This document shows positions 48,627 to 58,845 of a DNA stretch of 64,000 nt, in pieces. Where the stretch lies: NCBI GenBank assembly GCA_913058255.1, contig CAJXQU010000001.1:310001-374000 (forward strand). The letters are read 5' to 3'. Each line of letters starts with the position of its first letter. The first letter of the stretch is position 1. The DNA is from an uncultured Pseudomonadota bacterium (GTDB lineage Bacteria; Pseudomonadota; Gammaproteobacteria; CAJXQU01). The translations under genes were made by a program, and so were the position numbers. Under the pieces are notes generated by a model. The model ran no database searches, was not told the origin of the DNA, and saw only the letters and a list, made by a program, of their open reading frames with translations.

Positions 48627-49610
48627 ATGAGCCAACAAGAAAAAGAAAAACGCCTGATTGCATTGGGTTTAGCGGTGATCGATACAGAGGCAAACTCGCT
48701 TCGTGACCTAGCGACACGACTGAATACAGACTTTGCTCAAGCTTGTCAGTTTTGTTTGGGCTGTGAAGGCCGCATTGTTGTGACAGGTATGGGTAAATCA
48801 GGGCATATTGGTGGAAAGATCGCAGCGACACTGGCGAGCACAGGAACCCCAGCATTTTTTGTACATCCGGGCGAAGCTAGTCATGGTGATATGGGGATGA
48901 TCACTTCCAAAGATGTGGTTGTTGCGATTTCAAACTCTGGGGAAACTCAGGAAATTTCAATCCTATTACCCTTGATTAAACGGCTGGGCGTACCGTTGAT
49001 CTCGCTAACCGGTAATGCAAACTCGACTTTGGCTCAAGCTGCCGAAATTAATTTAGATGTTAGCGTTGAAAATGAAGCCTGTCCGCTTGGCTTGGCTCCA
49101 ACCTCAAGTACAACCACTGCGCTAGCGATGGGTGATGCATTAGCGATAGCCTTGTTAGAAGAGCGTGGTTTCAGTGAAGATGATTTCGCTTTATCGCACC
49201 CCGGCGGTTCGTTGGGGAAAAAGTTATTATTACGAGTTGGTGATGTGATCCATCGCGATCAAGAAATGCCGATGGTCAGTGAGAACTCACTTCTTAAAGA
49301 TGCCTTGGTAGAAATGTCTGCTAAAGGTTTTGGTATGACAACGGTTGTTGATGAAAAACAAAAAGTTCTGGGTATTTTTACCGATGGCGATCTACGTCGC
49401 GCAATGGATGATGATGTTGATGTTTATACCGCCACCATGAGTGAAGTTATGACCAGTGGTGGTACGAATATCACAGAAAAAATGCTTGCTGCGGAGGCTT
49501 TGAGCTTGATGCAGGAGCAGCGAATAAATGCTCTGTTGGTATTGGCGGAAGATCAGAGTTTGAAAGGTGTTTTAAACATGCATGACCTATTAAGGGCAGG
49601 AGTCATTTAG
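48627..49610 (+). CDS. kdsD: Arabinose-5-phosphate isomerase
   Basis: 327 residues. An N-terminal SIS domain (GMGKSGHIGGKIAATLASTG, SNSGETQEI) and two C-terminal CBS domains (with GIFTDGDLRRAM). It converts ribulose 5-phosphate to arabinose 5-phosphate, the first step of Kdo synthesis. Overlaps or abuts kdsC. Confidence 0.97.
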   Translation: MSQQEKEKRLIALGLAVIDTEANSLRDLATRLNTDFAQACQFCLGCEGRIVVTGMGKSGHIGGKIAATLASTGTPAFFVHPGEASHGDMGMITSKDVVVAISNSGETQEISILLPLIKRLGVPLISLTGNANSTLAQAAEINLDVSVENEACPLGLAPTSSTTTALAMGDALAIALLEERGFSEDDFALSHPGGSLGKKLLLRVGDVIHRDQEMPMVSENSLLKDALVEMSAKGFGMTTVVDEKQKVLGIFTDGDLRRAMDDDVDVYTATMSEVMTSGGTNITEKMLAAEALSLMQEQRINALLVLAEDQSLKGVLNMHDLLRAGVI

Positions 49611-49627
49611 TGGAAGCAGGAGCAATA

Positions 49628-50167
49628 ATGTCAACGGAAGTTTCAGCAGATATAAAACAACGCGCGAGTAAGGTAAAGCTGATCGCTTTCGATGTTGATG
49701 GGATTTTAAGTGACGGGCGACTGATCTTAGGCAATAAAGGCGAAGAGTTTAAAGCTTTTTACACTCAGGATGGTCAAGGCTTAGTGATGATGCTTAAGGC
49801 CGGTTTTGAGCTGGCGATTATTACGGGACGCTCTTCGAATATTGTCGAGCAACGAATGAAAGAGCTGGGTATTAAGCATGTCTATCAAGGTATTGGCGAT
49901 AAGCTTGCGGTGCTTGAAATAATTTTAGAGGAGACAGGGTTTACCGCTGATCAGGCTGCATATATGGGCGATGATCTACCCGATTTACCTGTGATCAAGC
50001 GTGTTGGTTTGGGCATAACAGTTGCCGATGCTCACGAATTTGTACAACAACATGCAGATCTGCGTACTCAACGTAACGGTGGCCGTGGTGCTGTAAGAGA
50101 AGTTTGTGATTTGATCTTAGATGCTCAAGGTTTGCTAGAAGGCATCCACAAAACGTATTTGGATTGA
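49628..50167 (+). CDS. kdsC: 3-deoxy-D-manno-octulosonate 8-phosphate phosphatase
   Basis: 179 residues from ATG 49628, supported by AGGAG upstream; a GTG at 49610 adds six residues. HAD motif I FDVDGILSDG, IITGRSS and the motif IV MGDDLPDLPV, without a large cap domain as expected for KdsC. It releases phosphate from Kdo-8-phosphate. Confidence 0.96.
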   Translation: MSTEVSADIKQRASKVKLIAFDVDGILSDGRLILGNKGEEFKAFYTQDGQGLVMMLKAGFELAIITGRSSNIVEQRMKELGIKHVYQGIGDKLAVLEIILEETGFTADQAAYMGDDLPDLPVIKRVGLGITVADAHEFVQQHADLRTQRNGGRGAVREVCDLILDAQGLLEGIHKTYLD

Positions 50168-50170
50168 TCA

Positions 50171-50761
50171 ATGATCCGTTGGGCAACTATCCTAGTACTG
50201 CTATTGATCTTGGTTTTAACCAGCTGGATTCACAGCTCGTTACAAGAAGAAGATAGGGTTCTTGTTAAAGATCGTGGTGAGCCAGATTCTGTGATGTGGG
50301 ATTTCAAACGCACTGATATGGACGAAAATGGTTTACCTAAGGCAAAACTGCAAGCAGAATTGATGAAACATTATCCACTTGATGATAGTGTTGAACTAGA
50401 AGTGCCAGTCATGCAAATTTACAACGAGAAGCATGTTATGCCTTGGCATGTCACTGGAGAGCGAGGCTGGTTAAGCGGTGATGGCGAAAAGCTACTCCTG
50501 TATGGAAAGGTGTATATTTGGCGTAATGAAACGCCAAAGAGTGAAGGGGACGGTGGAGAACTTGTCAAAGAAATTGAAATGATCACGACGGATCTGAAAA
50601 TTTTGTTGAAAGAAGAGTATGCAGAAACTCCCAATTTTGTGATGATACTCCGCGGTCAGTCAAAAGTAACGGCCATTGGCATGCAGGTTAACTTCAAAAA
50701 CCGGAATTTGAAACTATTGAAAGACGTAAGAGGACATTATGATAATACGCCGAAGCATTAA
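50171..50761 (+). CDS. lptC: LPS export ABC transporter periplasmic protein LptC
   Basis: 196 residues. Single N-terminal membrane helix (about 4-21) then the LptC beta-jellyroll; MWDFKRTDMDENGLPKAKL and the central MPWHVTGERGWLS are family-typical. It hands LPS from LptB2FG to LptA. It overlaps lptA by 23 bp. Confidence 0.94.
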   Translation: MIRWATILVLLLILVLTSWIHSSLQEEDRVLVKDRGEPDSVMWDFKRTDMDENGLPKAKLQAELMKHYPLDDSVELEVPVMQIYNEKHVMPWHVTGERGWLSGDGEKLLLYGKVYIWRNETPKSEGDGGELVKEIEMITTDLKILLKEEYAETPNFVMILRGQSKVTAIGMQVNFKNRNLKLLKDVRGHYDNTPKH

Positions 50762-51284
50762 ATGGTTTGTACTATTGGCTGGAGCTTTATTCACGGCGCA
50801 ACTTACGGCTTTACAGTCGGATCAAGAACAGCCGATCGAAATCGAAGCTGATGCTGCAGAGTTAGATGATCGAACGGGAATTACTGTGTATTCAGGAAAC
50901 GTGATCGTTATTCAGGGCAGTATGCATCTTTATGGCAATAAACTAACCATTACTTATAACGATGATAATTCTTTAAAAACAGCAAATATGCTGGGAAAAC
51001 CGGCTAAGTTCAGACAAATGCCTGACAATAAAGCCCAAGGCGAGATCAAAGGCAAAGGGATCAAAATTGAGTATCTTGCGTCAGAAAATATCTTGAGACT
51101 TACAGAAGAAGCGGAATTAGTTCAAAAAGGGAAAATGTTTCGTGCTTATAAGATTGATTACGATACTGAAAAGAGCAAAATGATCGCTCGTAAAGCTGTT
51201 GCCGGAGAAGTAACGCCATCAGGAAAAACGGCGGCGAAAAACGCTGGTCGCATTAAAGTTATACTTCCCCCTAAGCAAAAATAA
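50739..51284 (+). CDS. lptA: LPS transport periplasmic protein LptA
   Basis: 181 residues. Signal peptide (about 1-25) and the OstA-like jellyroll with [30 protein letters not shown] and a basic C-terminus. It forms the periplasmic LPS bridge. Translation is coupled to lptC. Confidence 0.95.
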   Translation: MIIRRSIKWFVLLAGALFTAQLTALQSDQEQPIEIEADAAELDDRTGITVYSGNVIVIQGSMHLYGNKLTITYNDDNSLKTANMLGKPAKFRQMPDNKAQGEIKGKGIKIEYLASENILRLTEEAELVQKGKMFRAYKIDYDTEKSKMIARKAVAGEVTPSGKTAAKNAGRIKVILPPKQK

Positions 51285-51295
51285 TAAATCCTTAT

Positions 51296-52021
51296 ATGAG
51301 TCTGCTTTCTGTCAAACAACTGACCAAAACTTATCGTGCACGACAGGTTGTCAAAGATGTGAGCCTTGAGGTTGCTGGCGGAGAAGTCATCGGCTTGCTC
51401 GGCCCAAATGGCGCAGGAAAAACCACCAGTTTTCGAATGATCGTTGGGCTCGTTGCCGTAGATAATGGCTCGATCATGATGAATGGTGAAAATATTACTG
51501 CCTTAGCAACGGAAGAAAGAGCACAGCTAGGCTTAGGTTACTTACCACAGGATGCTTCTGTTTTTCGAAAGTTATCAGTTGAAGATAATATTCTTGCCGT
51601 GCTTGAAGTACGGAAAGCTCTCTCCGAAATGGAACGAAAACGTATGGCCGAAGGTTTGATGCGTGAGTTTCATATTACACATGTAAGAGAATCGTTGGGC
51701 GGTAGCTTATCGGGTGGTGAGCGGCGGCGAACTGAAATAGCACGAGCATTGGCTTCAGAACCCGAGTTTATCTTATTAGATGAACCTTTTGCTGGAGTTG
51801 ATCCTATTTCTGTGACCGATATAAAACAGATCATTAATCATCTTAAGGAACGTGGGATTGGTGTTTTGATCACGGATCATAATGTTAAAGAAACCTTAGG
51901 CATTTGTGACCGTGCTTATATTGTGAGTGATGGCAATATTATTGCTGAAGGCAGCACTGAGGAGATCCTCGCAAATGAACAGGTGCGAAAGGTGTATCTT
52001 GGAGAAGACTTCCAAATATGA
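51296..52021 (+). CDS. lptB: LPS export ABC ATPase LptB
   Basis: 241 residues. Walker [13 protein letters not shown]-loop LPQDASVF, signature LSGGERRR, Walker [13 protein letters not shown] and the LptB-typical [10 protein letters not shown]. Powers LPS extraction with LptFG, not in this window. Confidence 0.97.
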   Translation: MSLLSVKQLTKTYRARQVVKDVSLEVAGGEVIGLLGPNGAGKTTSFRMIVGLVAVDNGSIMMNGENITALATEERAQLGLGYLPQDASVFRKLSVEDNILAVLEVRKALSEMERKRMAEGLMREFHITHVRESLGGSLSGGERRRTEIARALASEPEFILLDEPFAGVDPISVTDIKQIINHLKERGIGVLITDHNVKETLGICDRAYIVSDGNIIAEGSTEEILANEQVRKVYLGEDFQI

Positions 52022-52208
52022 CAACAAATGATATTTTTTGTCTATTTGTCAAATAATTACCAGCTATATCATCGAACTTAGTTTAGAATGAATAAATACT
52101 TAATAGTAGAAATTATGTTCTAAAATTTATAGTCATAGCTCTTACCGTTTACAATAAGAAGACTGAATTGTAAGTTATTCAGCATTCGAATAACTTTAAA
52201 AGAAAAAT

Positions 52209-53714
52209 ATGAAACAAGCTATTCAACTCCGACTCGGGCAAAGCCTGACGATGACACCACAATTGCAGCAAGCGATTCGTTTACTGCAACTCTCAACAAT
52301 GGAATTGAGCATGGAAGTTCAGCAGGTATTGGAATCCAATATGATGCTGGAAGTTGATGAAGAGGATGGTTCTTCATCAAGCAGCAATACTGAGACTGAG
52401 CAACAAACAAGTACTGAACCCAGCCAACAAGATGAATTCTCAGCCTCAGAGGTAGAGCCTCAAACACCTGACCAAGTTGTTGGTACGACGGATGAAATTC
52501 CAGATGAATTACCTGTCGATAGTGACTGGGAAGATACTTACGATGCCCCAAGCTCTCTTTCTAGCCCTGCTAGTGGTGAGTTTTCCGGCCAAGATTATGA
52601 AAATTTGCGCAATGCTGGAACAGAGACATTAGCCGATCATCTAGACTGGCAAGTTGAAATGTCAATTCTTAGTGAGACAGATAAAGCCATTGCATTAGCC
52701 ATTGTTGATGCTATCGATAAAGATGGTTATCTGACTGCAACTTTAGAAGAGATTCATCAAACGCTTGTGAGTGATACTGAACTTGAAGTGGAAGCTGATG
52801 AAATCGAAGCCGTACTCGTTCATGTTCAGTCAATGGATCCTTCAGGGGTCGGTGCTCGAGATCTTCGCGAGTGTTTGTTATTGCAATTAAAAGAATTTGA
52901 TCCTGAAACTCCTTGGCTTGAAGAGGCGACAAAGTTAGTTTCAGAGTACCTCGATTTATTGGCCGCTCATGACTATACTCAGTTATTGAAGAGTATGAAA
53001 TTGGATAAGGAGAGTTTATTGCAAGTCGAAATGCTGATCCAATCTATGAACCCGCGACCAGGTTCACATTTGGCAGAATCTGATACCGAATATGTTGTTC
53101 CAGATGTCTATGTCAGAAAAATAAAAGGCGTTTGGCAGGTTGAACTCAACCCCGATGCAGTTCCAAGTTTACGTGTAAATTCTCTTTACTCCGGTATGAT
53201 CAAGCGAGCAGATAATAGTCCTGATAACGCCTCACTAAAAGCCCATCTACAGGAAGCTCGTTGGTTTATTAAGAGTTTACAAAGCCGAAGCGAAACTCTC
53301 CTCAAAGTATCTACCAATATTGTTGAACGGCAAAGAGCCTTCTTGGAATATGGCGAAGAGGCGATGAAACCTTTAGTTTTGCATGATATTGCCGAAGCAT
53401 TAGATATGCATGAATCAACTATATCTCGTGTCACTACTCGAAAATACATGCACACACCTCGAGGTATTTTTGAGCTTAAATATTTTTTCTCTAGCCATGT
53501 GAGTACAACCATGGGTGGGGAATGTTCATCAACTGCAATCAGGGCGGTGATCAAAAAATTAATTGCTGATGAGAATGTGACCAAACCATTAAGTGATAGT
53601 AAAATTGCTAATCTATTGGTTGAAAAGGGCATCAAGGTTGCTCGTCGGACAGTAGCAAAATATCGGGAATCTATGACGATTCCTCCATCGAATGAACGTA
53701 AACGTCTGGCTTAA
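52209..53714 (+). CDS. rpoN: RNA polymerase sigma-54 factor
   Basis: 501 residues. The glutamine/leucine-rich region I ([20 protein letters not shown]), an acidic Ser/Glu-rich linker (about 52-130), core-binding region and the C-terminal RpoN box [10 protein letters not shown]. It directs transcription from -24/-12 promoters with enhancer-binding activators. Followed by hpf and ptsN in the usual order. The 187-bp gap after lptB shows no extra gene and may contain the rpoN promoter. Confidence 0.97.
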   Translation: MKQAIQLRLGQSLTMTPQLQQAIRLLQLSTMELSMEVQQVLESNMMLEVDEEDGSSSSSNTETEQQTSTEPSQQDEFSASEVEPQTPDQVVGTTDEIPDELPVDSDWEDTYDAPSSLSSPASGEFSGQDYENLRNAGTETLADHLDWQVEMSILSETDKAIALAIVDAIDKDGYLTATLEEIHQTLVSDTELEVEADEIEAVLVHVQSMDPSGVGARDLRECLLLQLKEFDPETPWLEEATKLVSEYLDLLAAHDYTQLLKSMKLDKESLLQVEMLIQSMNPRPGSHLAESDTEYVVPDVYVRKIKGVWQVELNPDAVPSLRVNSLYSGMIKRADNSPDNASLKAHLQEARWFIKSLQSRSETLLKVSTNIVERQRAFLEYGEEAMKPLVLHDIAEALDMHESTISRVTTRKYMHTPRGIFELKYFFSSHVSTTMGGECSSTAIRAVIKKLIADENVTKPLSDSKIANLLVEKGIKVARRTVAKYRESMTIPPSNERKRLA

Positions 53715-53788
53715 ATTTATAGAAAAATCAGATGTTTTATTTTTTTCGCCCGCAATGGGTGAAGGTGTAACTGGAAAAGGAGTTATCT

Positions 53789-54121
53789 ATGCAAGTCAAT
53801 CTTAGTGGTCATCATCTTGATATTACTGATTCACTTAGAAGTTATGTCGAATCAAAATGTGAAAAAATGGAAAGACACTTCGATCATGTTACAAAAATCG
53901 AGGTTGTATTAGAGGTTGTTAAGCAGAGGCAGAAAGCTGAAGCAAATATACATCTAGCGGGTGCTGACTTACATGCTGAAGCGGAAAATGATGATATGTA
54001 TGTAGCGATTGATGCACTGGTTGATAAGCTCGATCGACAAATAATTAAACATAAAGAGAAGCTTAAAGATCACCATCGTGGACATCGTGAAAATTGGGAA
54101 GAAAGCGAAAGTGAAGGTTAA
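53789..54121 (+). CDS. hpf: Ribosome hibernation promoting factor, short form
   Basis: 110 residues, the short HPF/YfiA type: QVNLSGHHLDITDSLRSYVE at the N-terminus and YVAIDALVDKLDRQIIKHKEK near the end, both within the family's ribosome-binding fold. No long-form dimerisation domain. AAAGGAG is the ribosome binding site. Confidence 0.96.
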   Translation: MQVNLSGHHLDITDSLRSYVESKCEKMERHFDHVTKIEVVLEVVKQRQKAEANIHLAGADLHAEAENDDMYVAIDALVDKLDRQIIKHKEKLKDHHRGHRENWEESESEG

Positions 54122-54245
54122 ACTTTAACTTAGAGACTTGGAACCTCAGGTGGCGTCTTTGTGTAATTAGAAAAGCACGAAGACTAAACCGTGGTTCCTG
54201 AAGATTTTAAGTCAAGAAAAGAAGGAATTATTCTGAGTTTTTAAC

Positions 54246-54701
54246 ATGTTAATTAGAGAAATATTGTCAGTTTCCCGAATCAAAACTGGGATAGAACTGC
54301 GTAGTAAGAAAGCTGTATTAGAATACTTATCTGAGAGGTTAGGAGAAGATTGCCCCGAGCTTTCTAATATGGATGTATTTGAAGGTTTGTTAGCAAGAGA
54401 GCGACTTGGAAGTACCGGGCTAGGTCATGGTGTTGGTATACCTCATGGGCGTATGGCTGGGATCACTGAAACGAAAGCAGCTTTTTTGAAAACGAAAGAA
54501 GCGATAGATTTTGATGCGGTTGATGGTCAACCTGTCGATATGTTTTTCGCATTAATGGTGCCAGAAGAATCTACTGATGAGCATCTGAAAGTTCTTTCTC
54601 AACTAGCAGAGAAGTTTAGTGAAACGTCATTTCTTGAACGTTTACGAAGCAATAGTGAACCCGAGAGTTTATTAAAGTTACTGACAGCTGAGTCATCCTG
54701 A
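54246..54701 (+). CDS. ptsN: Nitrogen PTS EIIA component
   Basis: 151 residues. The phosphorylated histidine H67 lies in GLGHGVGIPHGRM. EIIA-Ntr proteins are phosphorylated through HPr and enzyme I and regulate potassium transport, nitrogen and envelope responses. Here the whole phosphoryl chain is encoded next door (ptsH, ptsI). Confidence 0.96.
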   Translation: MLIREILSVSRIKTGIELRSKKAVLEYLSERLGEDCPELSNMDVFEGLLARERLGSTGLGHGVGIPHGRMAGITETKAAFLKTKEAIDFDAVDGQPVDMFFALMVPEESTDEHLKVLSQLAEKFSETSFLERLRSNSEPESLLKLLTAESS

Positions 54702-54719
54702 TAATACGGTAAAGTTCTC

Positions 54720-55751
54720 ATGGCTCATATTACAGTTAATCAACTATTTGAGAGTCATGTTAAAGATCTTGAGCTTGCTTGGGTGGCAGGGCAGGCTGGC
54801 GGTGATCGCAAAATAACTCTGGATGAGACTGGGAATGACTCCGTTGTTGAAGTTAGCGGCATGGTAGACGATCTTGAAGCGACACAAACGACAGATGATG
54901 CTTTGGTTGAGTTTTCAAATACTTCGTTGATAGCCCATCTGAGTCTTATACATCCAAATAAAATTCAAGTCCTTGGTAAAATTGAGGTTCAATATTTAAA
55001 TGAACTTCGGTCAATTTCTAAAAATGATGCTGTCAGCAACTTACTTCGACTTGAGCCGTATCTTATTGTTCTGACTGAGAATCAAGAACCACCTTCCTCT
55101 TTAGCCGAGCTGTGCGAAGAGTCTGAAACCCCATTGATATCATCTAAGCGCTCGAGTAATAAGTTGATCGGTGATCTTCACTATTATCTTTCCAACCAAC
55201 TGACTCAAGTGATAACGCTCCATGGTGTGTATATGGAAATTGATACCATCGGTGTTTTACTGGTTGGGAAAAGCGGGGTAGGTAAAAGTGAGCTTGCTGT
55301 TGAGTTGATCACGCGTGGGCATCGAATGATCGCGGATGATGCCCCAGAATTTAGGCGTATTGCCCCCGACACCATTAACGGAACATGCCCAAAAGCCTTA
55401 ACAAACTTTTTGGAAGTAAGAGGTTTAGGTATCATTAATGTTCGTGAACTGTTTGGAGCTGGGGCAGTAAAGCAGCATAAGTTCTTGCGATTGATAGTGC
55501 GTTTAGAGCATTATGATAGTGAACGAATGAAAAGTATTGATCGATTAGAAGGAAGCTATAACTCGGTCAATATTTTGGGATTAGAAATACCTGAGATCAC
55601 TTTACCCGTTGCTCCGGGCCGAAACCTTGCGGTGATGGTCGAGTGTGCAACACGTAATCATATTTTACGATTGAGTGGATATAACTCCACTGATGATTTT
55701 ATGAAGCGTCAACACCTGATGATGGAGAAGAATATCAGTGATAGACCATAG
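54720..55751 (+). CDS. hprK: HPr kinase/phosphorylase
   Basis: 343 residues. An N-terminal variable domain, Walker A GKSGVGKSE (183-191), and the HprK signature EVRGLGIINVRELFG. It phosphorylates or dephosphorylates the regulatory serine of HPr. Its location between ptsN and rapZ is normal in many proteobacteria with an incomplete PTS. It overlaps rapZ by 14 bp. Confidence 0.96.
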   Translation: MAHITVNQLFESHVKDLELAWVAGQAGGDRKITLDETGNDSVVEVSGMVDDLEATQTTDDALVEFSNTSLIAHLSLIHPNKIQVLGKIEVQYLNELRSISKNDAVSNLLRLEPYLIVLTENQEPPSSLAELCEESETPLISSKRSSNKLIGDLHYYLSNQLTQVITLHGVYMEIDTIGVLLVGKSGVGKSELAVELITRGHRMIADDAPEFRRIAPDTINGTCPKALTNFLEVRGLGIINVRELFGAGAVKQHKFLRLIVRLEHYDSERMKSIDRLEGSYNSVNILGLEIPEITLPVAPGRNLAVMVECATRNHILRLSGYNSTDDFMKRQHLMMEKNISDRP

Positions 55752-56616
55752 AACTAAGCGACTTATTATACTGACGGGAATGTCAGGAGCTGGGAAGTCC
55801 GTTGTTTTGAATGCCCTTGAAGACTTGGGGTTTTATTGTATCGATAATTTACCTGTTGATTTATTAACGGAATTTGCAAAACAGATTCGTAGCGATGGTG
55901 GTAAAACATATTCACGTGTGGCTGTCAGTATTGACGCACGTAACCCGATTGAAGCCTTATCTCATTTTCCAGAAGTCATGGATGAGTTAAAGAAAACAGG
56001 TTTCGAAACGGAACATCTTTTTGTCGGTGCTAATGATGATATCTTGATCAAACGCTTTAGTGAGACTCGCCGCCGTCACCCACTTTCTAGCGAAAAAGTT
56101 TCTCTGGCTGAAGCAATTCAAATGGAGCGAAAATTACTCGAACCATTACAGGACTACTCCAGCTTAAAAATTGATACGAGTCATACCAACATTCACCAAC
56201 TTCGTGACTTGGTGCGTGAACGGGTGGCGCGCAGGAAAGCAGGGACTTTATCCGTACACATTCTGTCGTTTGGCTTCAAGTACGGAACCCCACCTGATGC
56301 CGACTTTATCTTTGATGTTCGTTGTCTACCGAATCCTTATTGGGATGCAAACTTGCGCGACTTTACTGGCCGTGATCCACAGGTTATTAAGTTCTTAGAA
56401 AGTTATCCCGTTGTGGCAGAAATGCGAGATGAACTTATCGACTTTTTATCTAAGTGGATCCCTCGGTATGAAGAGGTTGATCGAAGTTATCTAACGATAG
56501 CGGTGGGCTGTACTGGTGGGCATCATCGATCCGTTTATATGGTTGAAAATATTGCAGGATATTTTATCGGCAATGATAAGGATGTCCTCGCGACACATCG
56601 TGATATGGCTCTTTAA
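55738..56616 (+). CDS. rapZ: RNase adapter protein RapZ
   Basis: 292 residues with a GTG start inside hprK. Walker A GMSGAGKS, then the C-terminal domain with VGCTGGHHRSVY, the GlmZ-binding region. In E. coli it controls the glmS mRNA through small RNAs and RNase E. No glmY/glmZ-like RNA was recognised here. Confidence 0.96.
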   Translation: MIDHRTKRLIILTGMSGAGKSVVLNALEDLGFYCIDNLPVDLLTEFAKQIRSDGGKTYSRVAVSIDARNPIEALSHFPEVMDELKKTGFETEHLFVGANDDILIKRFSETRRRHPLSSEKVSLAEAIQMERKLLEPLQDYSSLKIDTSHTNIHQLRDLVRERVARRKAGTLSVHILSFGFKYGTPPDADFIFDVRCLPNPYWDANLRDFTGRDPQVIKFLESYPVVAEMRDELIDFLSKWIPRYEEVDRSYLTIAVGCTGGHHRSVYMVENIAGYFIGNDKDVLATHRDMAL

Positions 56617-56636
56617 AATATCAGCAGTGGACGAAG

Positions 56637-56921
56637 ATGGTTAAAAAAAAAATAGAAGTAATTAATAAGTTAGGTTTACATGCCCGAGCTGCCGCAAAAC
56701 TTGTAAAGCTCGCATCGAGCTTTACAAGCGAGATCCAGATCAGCTGCGAAGATGAAAATTTTGATAAAAAAATAGTCAATGCGAAAAGCATTATGGGTGT
56801 GATGATGCTGGCAGCAAGCAAAGGGACTATTGTCACATTGCAGGCTGAGGGTAGTGATATGCAGGTGGCCGCCGAGCAGATAGAGGCATTATTTAATAAT
56901 TACTTTGAGGAAGGAGAGTGA
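56637..56921 (+). CDS. ptsH: Phosphocarrier protein HPr
   Basis: 94 residues. The phosphorylated histidine H15 is in LGLHARAAAK and the regulatory serine S51 in AKSIMGVMMLAAS, shifted from the usual 46 by a small insertion. Both sites match HPr regulated by PtsI and HprK. It overlaps ptsI by 4 bp. Confidence 0.95.
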   Translation: MVKKKIEVINKLGLHARAAAKLVKLASSFTSEIQISCEDENFDKKIVNAKSIMGVMMLAASKGTIVTLQAEGSDMQVAAEQIEALFNNYFEEGE

Positions 56922-58666
56922 CAACGCTTTCACTACATGGAGTCGGAGTATCTAAAGGCGTAGCCATCGGTAAAGTTCATCTTATTGAACGTAACCAGCA
57001 AGAAACTAGGGAGTATCAGATCGAAGAGCATCTTCTGCAACAGGAGATTGCTCGCTTCAAAATAGCAATATCACTGGCTAGGCAACAGCTTCGCTCTGTT
57101 CGATTACATATTCCTCACGGCACTCCAGGAAACATTGCTTCTTTTATCGAAACCCATCTGTTGATGTTAGAAGACTCAGCATTAGTTGAGGAGCCCGTTA
57201 ACATTATTCGTGAACGGCAGTGTAACGCGGAGTGGGCTGTTAAAATTCAACGTGATATTTTGGTTTCTGTCTTTGATCAAATGGACGATGCCTATTTGCG
57301 AACACGCAAAGATGATGTTGATCATGTCGTGAATAGAATTCAGCGAATTTTGTTGGATCATGGCCTAGAGGCGCATGAAGTTCCTGATACACACCTTGAA
57401 GGTTGCATTATTCTTGCTGAGGATTTGAGCCCAGCTGATACCGTTATGATGCAGCATCATGGCATTGCTGCCTTTGTGATAGAACATGGTGGACCAACGT
57501 CACATACAGCAATCCTTGCTCGTAGTCTCGGAATACCAAGTATTGTTGGTGTTAAAAGAGCACTTCGATATGTCGATGAAGGTGATATGTTGATCGTCGA
57601 TGCGGATGCTGGAGTTGTACTAGTGAATCCTGATCCTGTAATACTTGAACACTATAAGCAACGACAGCTAGATATTATTCGTTACCAAACAGAATTGATC
57701 CACCTAAAGGAAGCGGCTGCGATAACCTTGGATGGCATTGAAATCGAATTACAGGCGAACATCGAGCTTGAAAAAGATTATTCAATCGTTAAGAAAGTTT
57801 GTGCGAAAGGTGTCGGGCTGTATCGCACTGAATACTTGTACATGAATAGAGTAGCACCTCCGAGTGAAGAAGAGCATTACCAGACATATATAAAAACTAT
57901 GGAAATGTTAGATAATATTCCTCTAACCTTGAGAACAATGGATCTTGGTAGTGATAAAAATAGTGGAACAGGGTACGAGTCGACATCGATATCAACCTCA
58001 GTCAACCCAGCACTAGGACTCAGAGCTATTCGTTTGTGTTTAAAGGAACCTACTTTATTTGAACCGCAGTTAAGAGCGGTGTTGAGAGCTTCGGCCAAAG
58101 GGCCATTGCGTATGATGCTGCCAATGTTGTCGACTCTCCAAGAAGTACGAGATATTTTTTCTATTATTAAGGGTATTAAACAGGAGTTTTCTGAAAAGGG
58201 TATTCCTTTTAATACTGATCTGAAAATTGGTGGAATGATTGAAGTTCCTGCTGCGGCAGTTTGTGCAGATATGTTTGCCCAGTACCTAGACTTCCTTTCT
58301 ATAGGGACCAATGATCTCATACAATATTCAATGGCGATTGATCGGGTAAATGACGAGGTAAATTACCTTTATGATCCACTAAACCCCGCGATATTGAGAC
58401 TGATCCATATGACCATTAACGCGGGACGACAGCATAATATTCCGGTAGCAATGTGTGGTGAAATGGCAGGTGAACCTAAGTATGTGCGACTATTGCTTGG
58501 TCTCGGATTGAGAGAGTTCAGTGTGCACCCAGCATCTTTGCTCGAGATTAAGAGAATAATTAACGATAGCAAAGTTGTTGATTTAGAAGCTAAAGCACTG
58601 CAAATTCTAAATGCGAAAGATAGTTCATTTGCAAATGAAATGTTAGATAGCTTGAATATTTTGTGA
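56918..58666 (+). CDS. ptsI: Phosphoenolpyruvate-protein phosphotransferase (enzyme I)
   Basis: 582 residues from GTG overlapping the ptsH stop. Active-site histidine H196 in GGPTSHTAIL, GVGLYRTEYLYM and the PEP-binding cysteine in VAMCGEMAGE. It transfers phosphate from PEP to HPr. No sugar-specific EIIBC is in the window, so regulatory use is likely. Confidence 0.97.
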   Translation: MTTLSLHGVGVSKGVAIGKVHLIERNQQETREYQIEEHLLQQEIARFKIAISLARQQLRSVRLHIPHGTPGNIASFIETHLLMLEDSALVEEPVNIIRERQCNAEWAVKIQRDILVSVFDQMDDAYLRTRKDDVDHVVNRIQRILLDHGLEAHEVPDTHLEGCIILAEDLSPADTVMMQHHGIAAFVIEHGGPTSHTAILARSLGIPSIVGVKRALRYVDEGDMLIVDADAGVVLVNPDPVILEHYKQRQLDIIRYQTELIHLKEAAAITLDGIEIELQANIELEKDYSIVKKVCAKGVGLYRTEYLYMNRVAPPSEEEHYQTYIKTMEMLDNIPLTLRTMDLGSDKNSGTGYESTSISTSVNPALGLRAIRLCLKEPTLFEPQLRAVLRASAKGPLRMMLPMLSTLQEVRDIFSIIKGIKQEFSEKGIPFNTDLKIGGMIEVPAAAVCADMFAQYLDFLSIGTNDLIQYSMAIDRVNDEVNYLYDPLNPAILRLIHMTINAGRQHNIPVAMCGEMAGEPKYVRLLLGLGLREFSVHPASLLEIKRIINDSKVVDLEAKALQILNAKDSSFANEMLDSLNIL

Positions 58667-58735
58667 TCTGAACTCGAATTAAGCCCCCGACATTATTCAT
58701 CTCATATTTTCGTGAAGATAAGCAGGATCCCCTCT

Positions 58736-58809
58736 AAATAGTGGCAGTCTTTTTTATCTATAGCGGTTCTTTAACCCATAAAAGCCCTATAAATGGCTAA
58801 CCACTATTT
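58736..58809. repeat. 9-bp inverted repeat downstream of ptsI
   Basis: AAATAGTGG (58736-58744) and CCACTATTT (58801-58809) are perfect arms around 56 nt. CTAAATAG also repeats at 58734 and 58811. May fold in the ptsI 3' region; no T-run terminator is obvious. No gene in 58667-58845. Confidence 0.3.
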
Positions 58810-58845
58810 TCTAAATAGCCGAGTAGAAATAGATTATTTCGGAAG

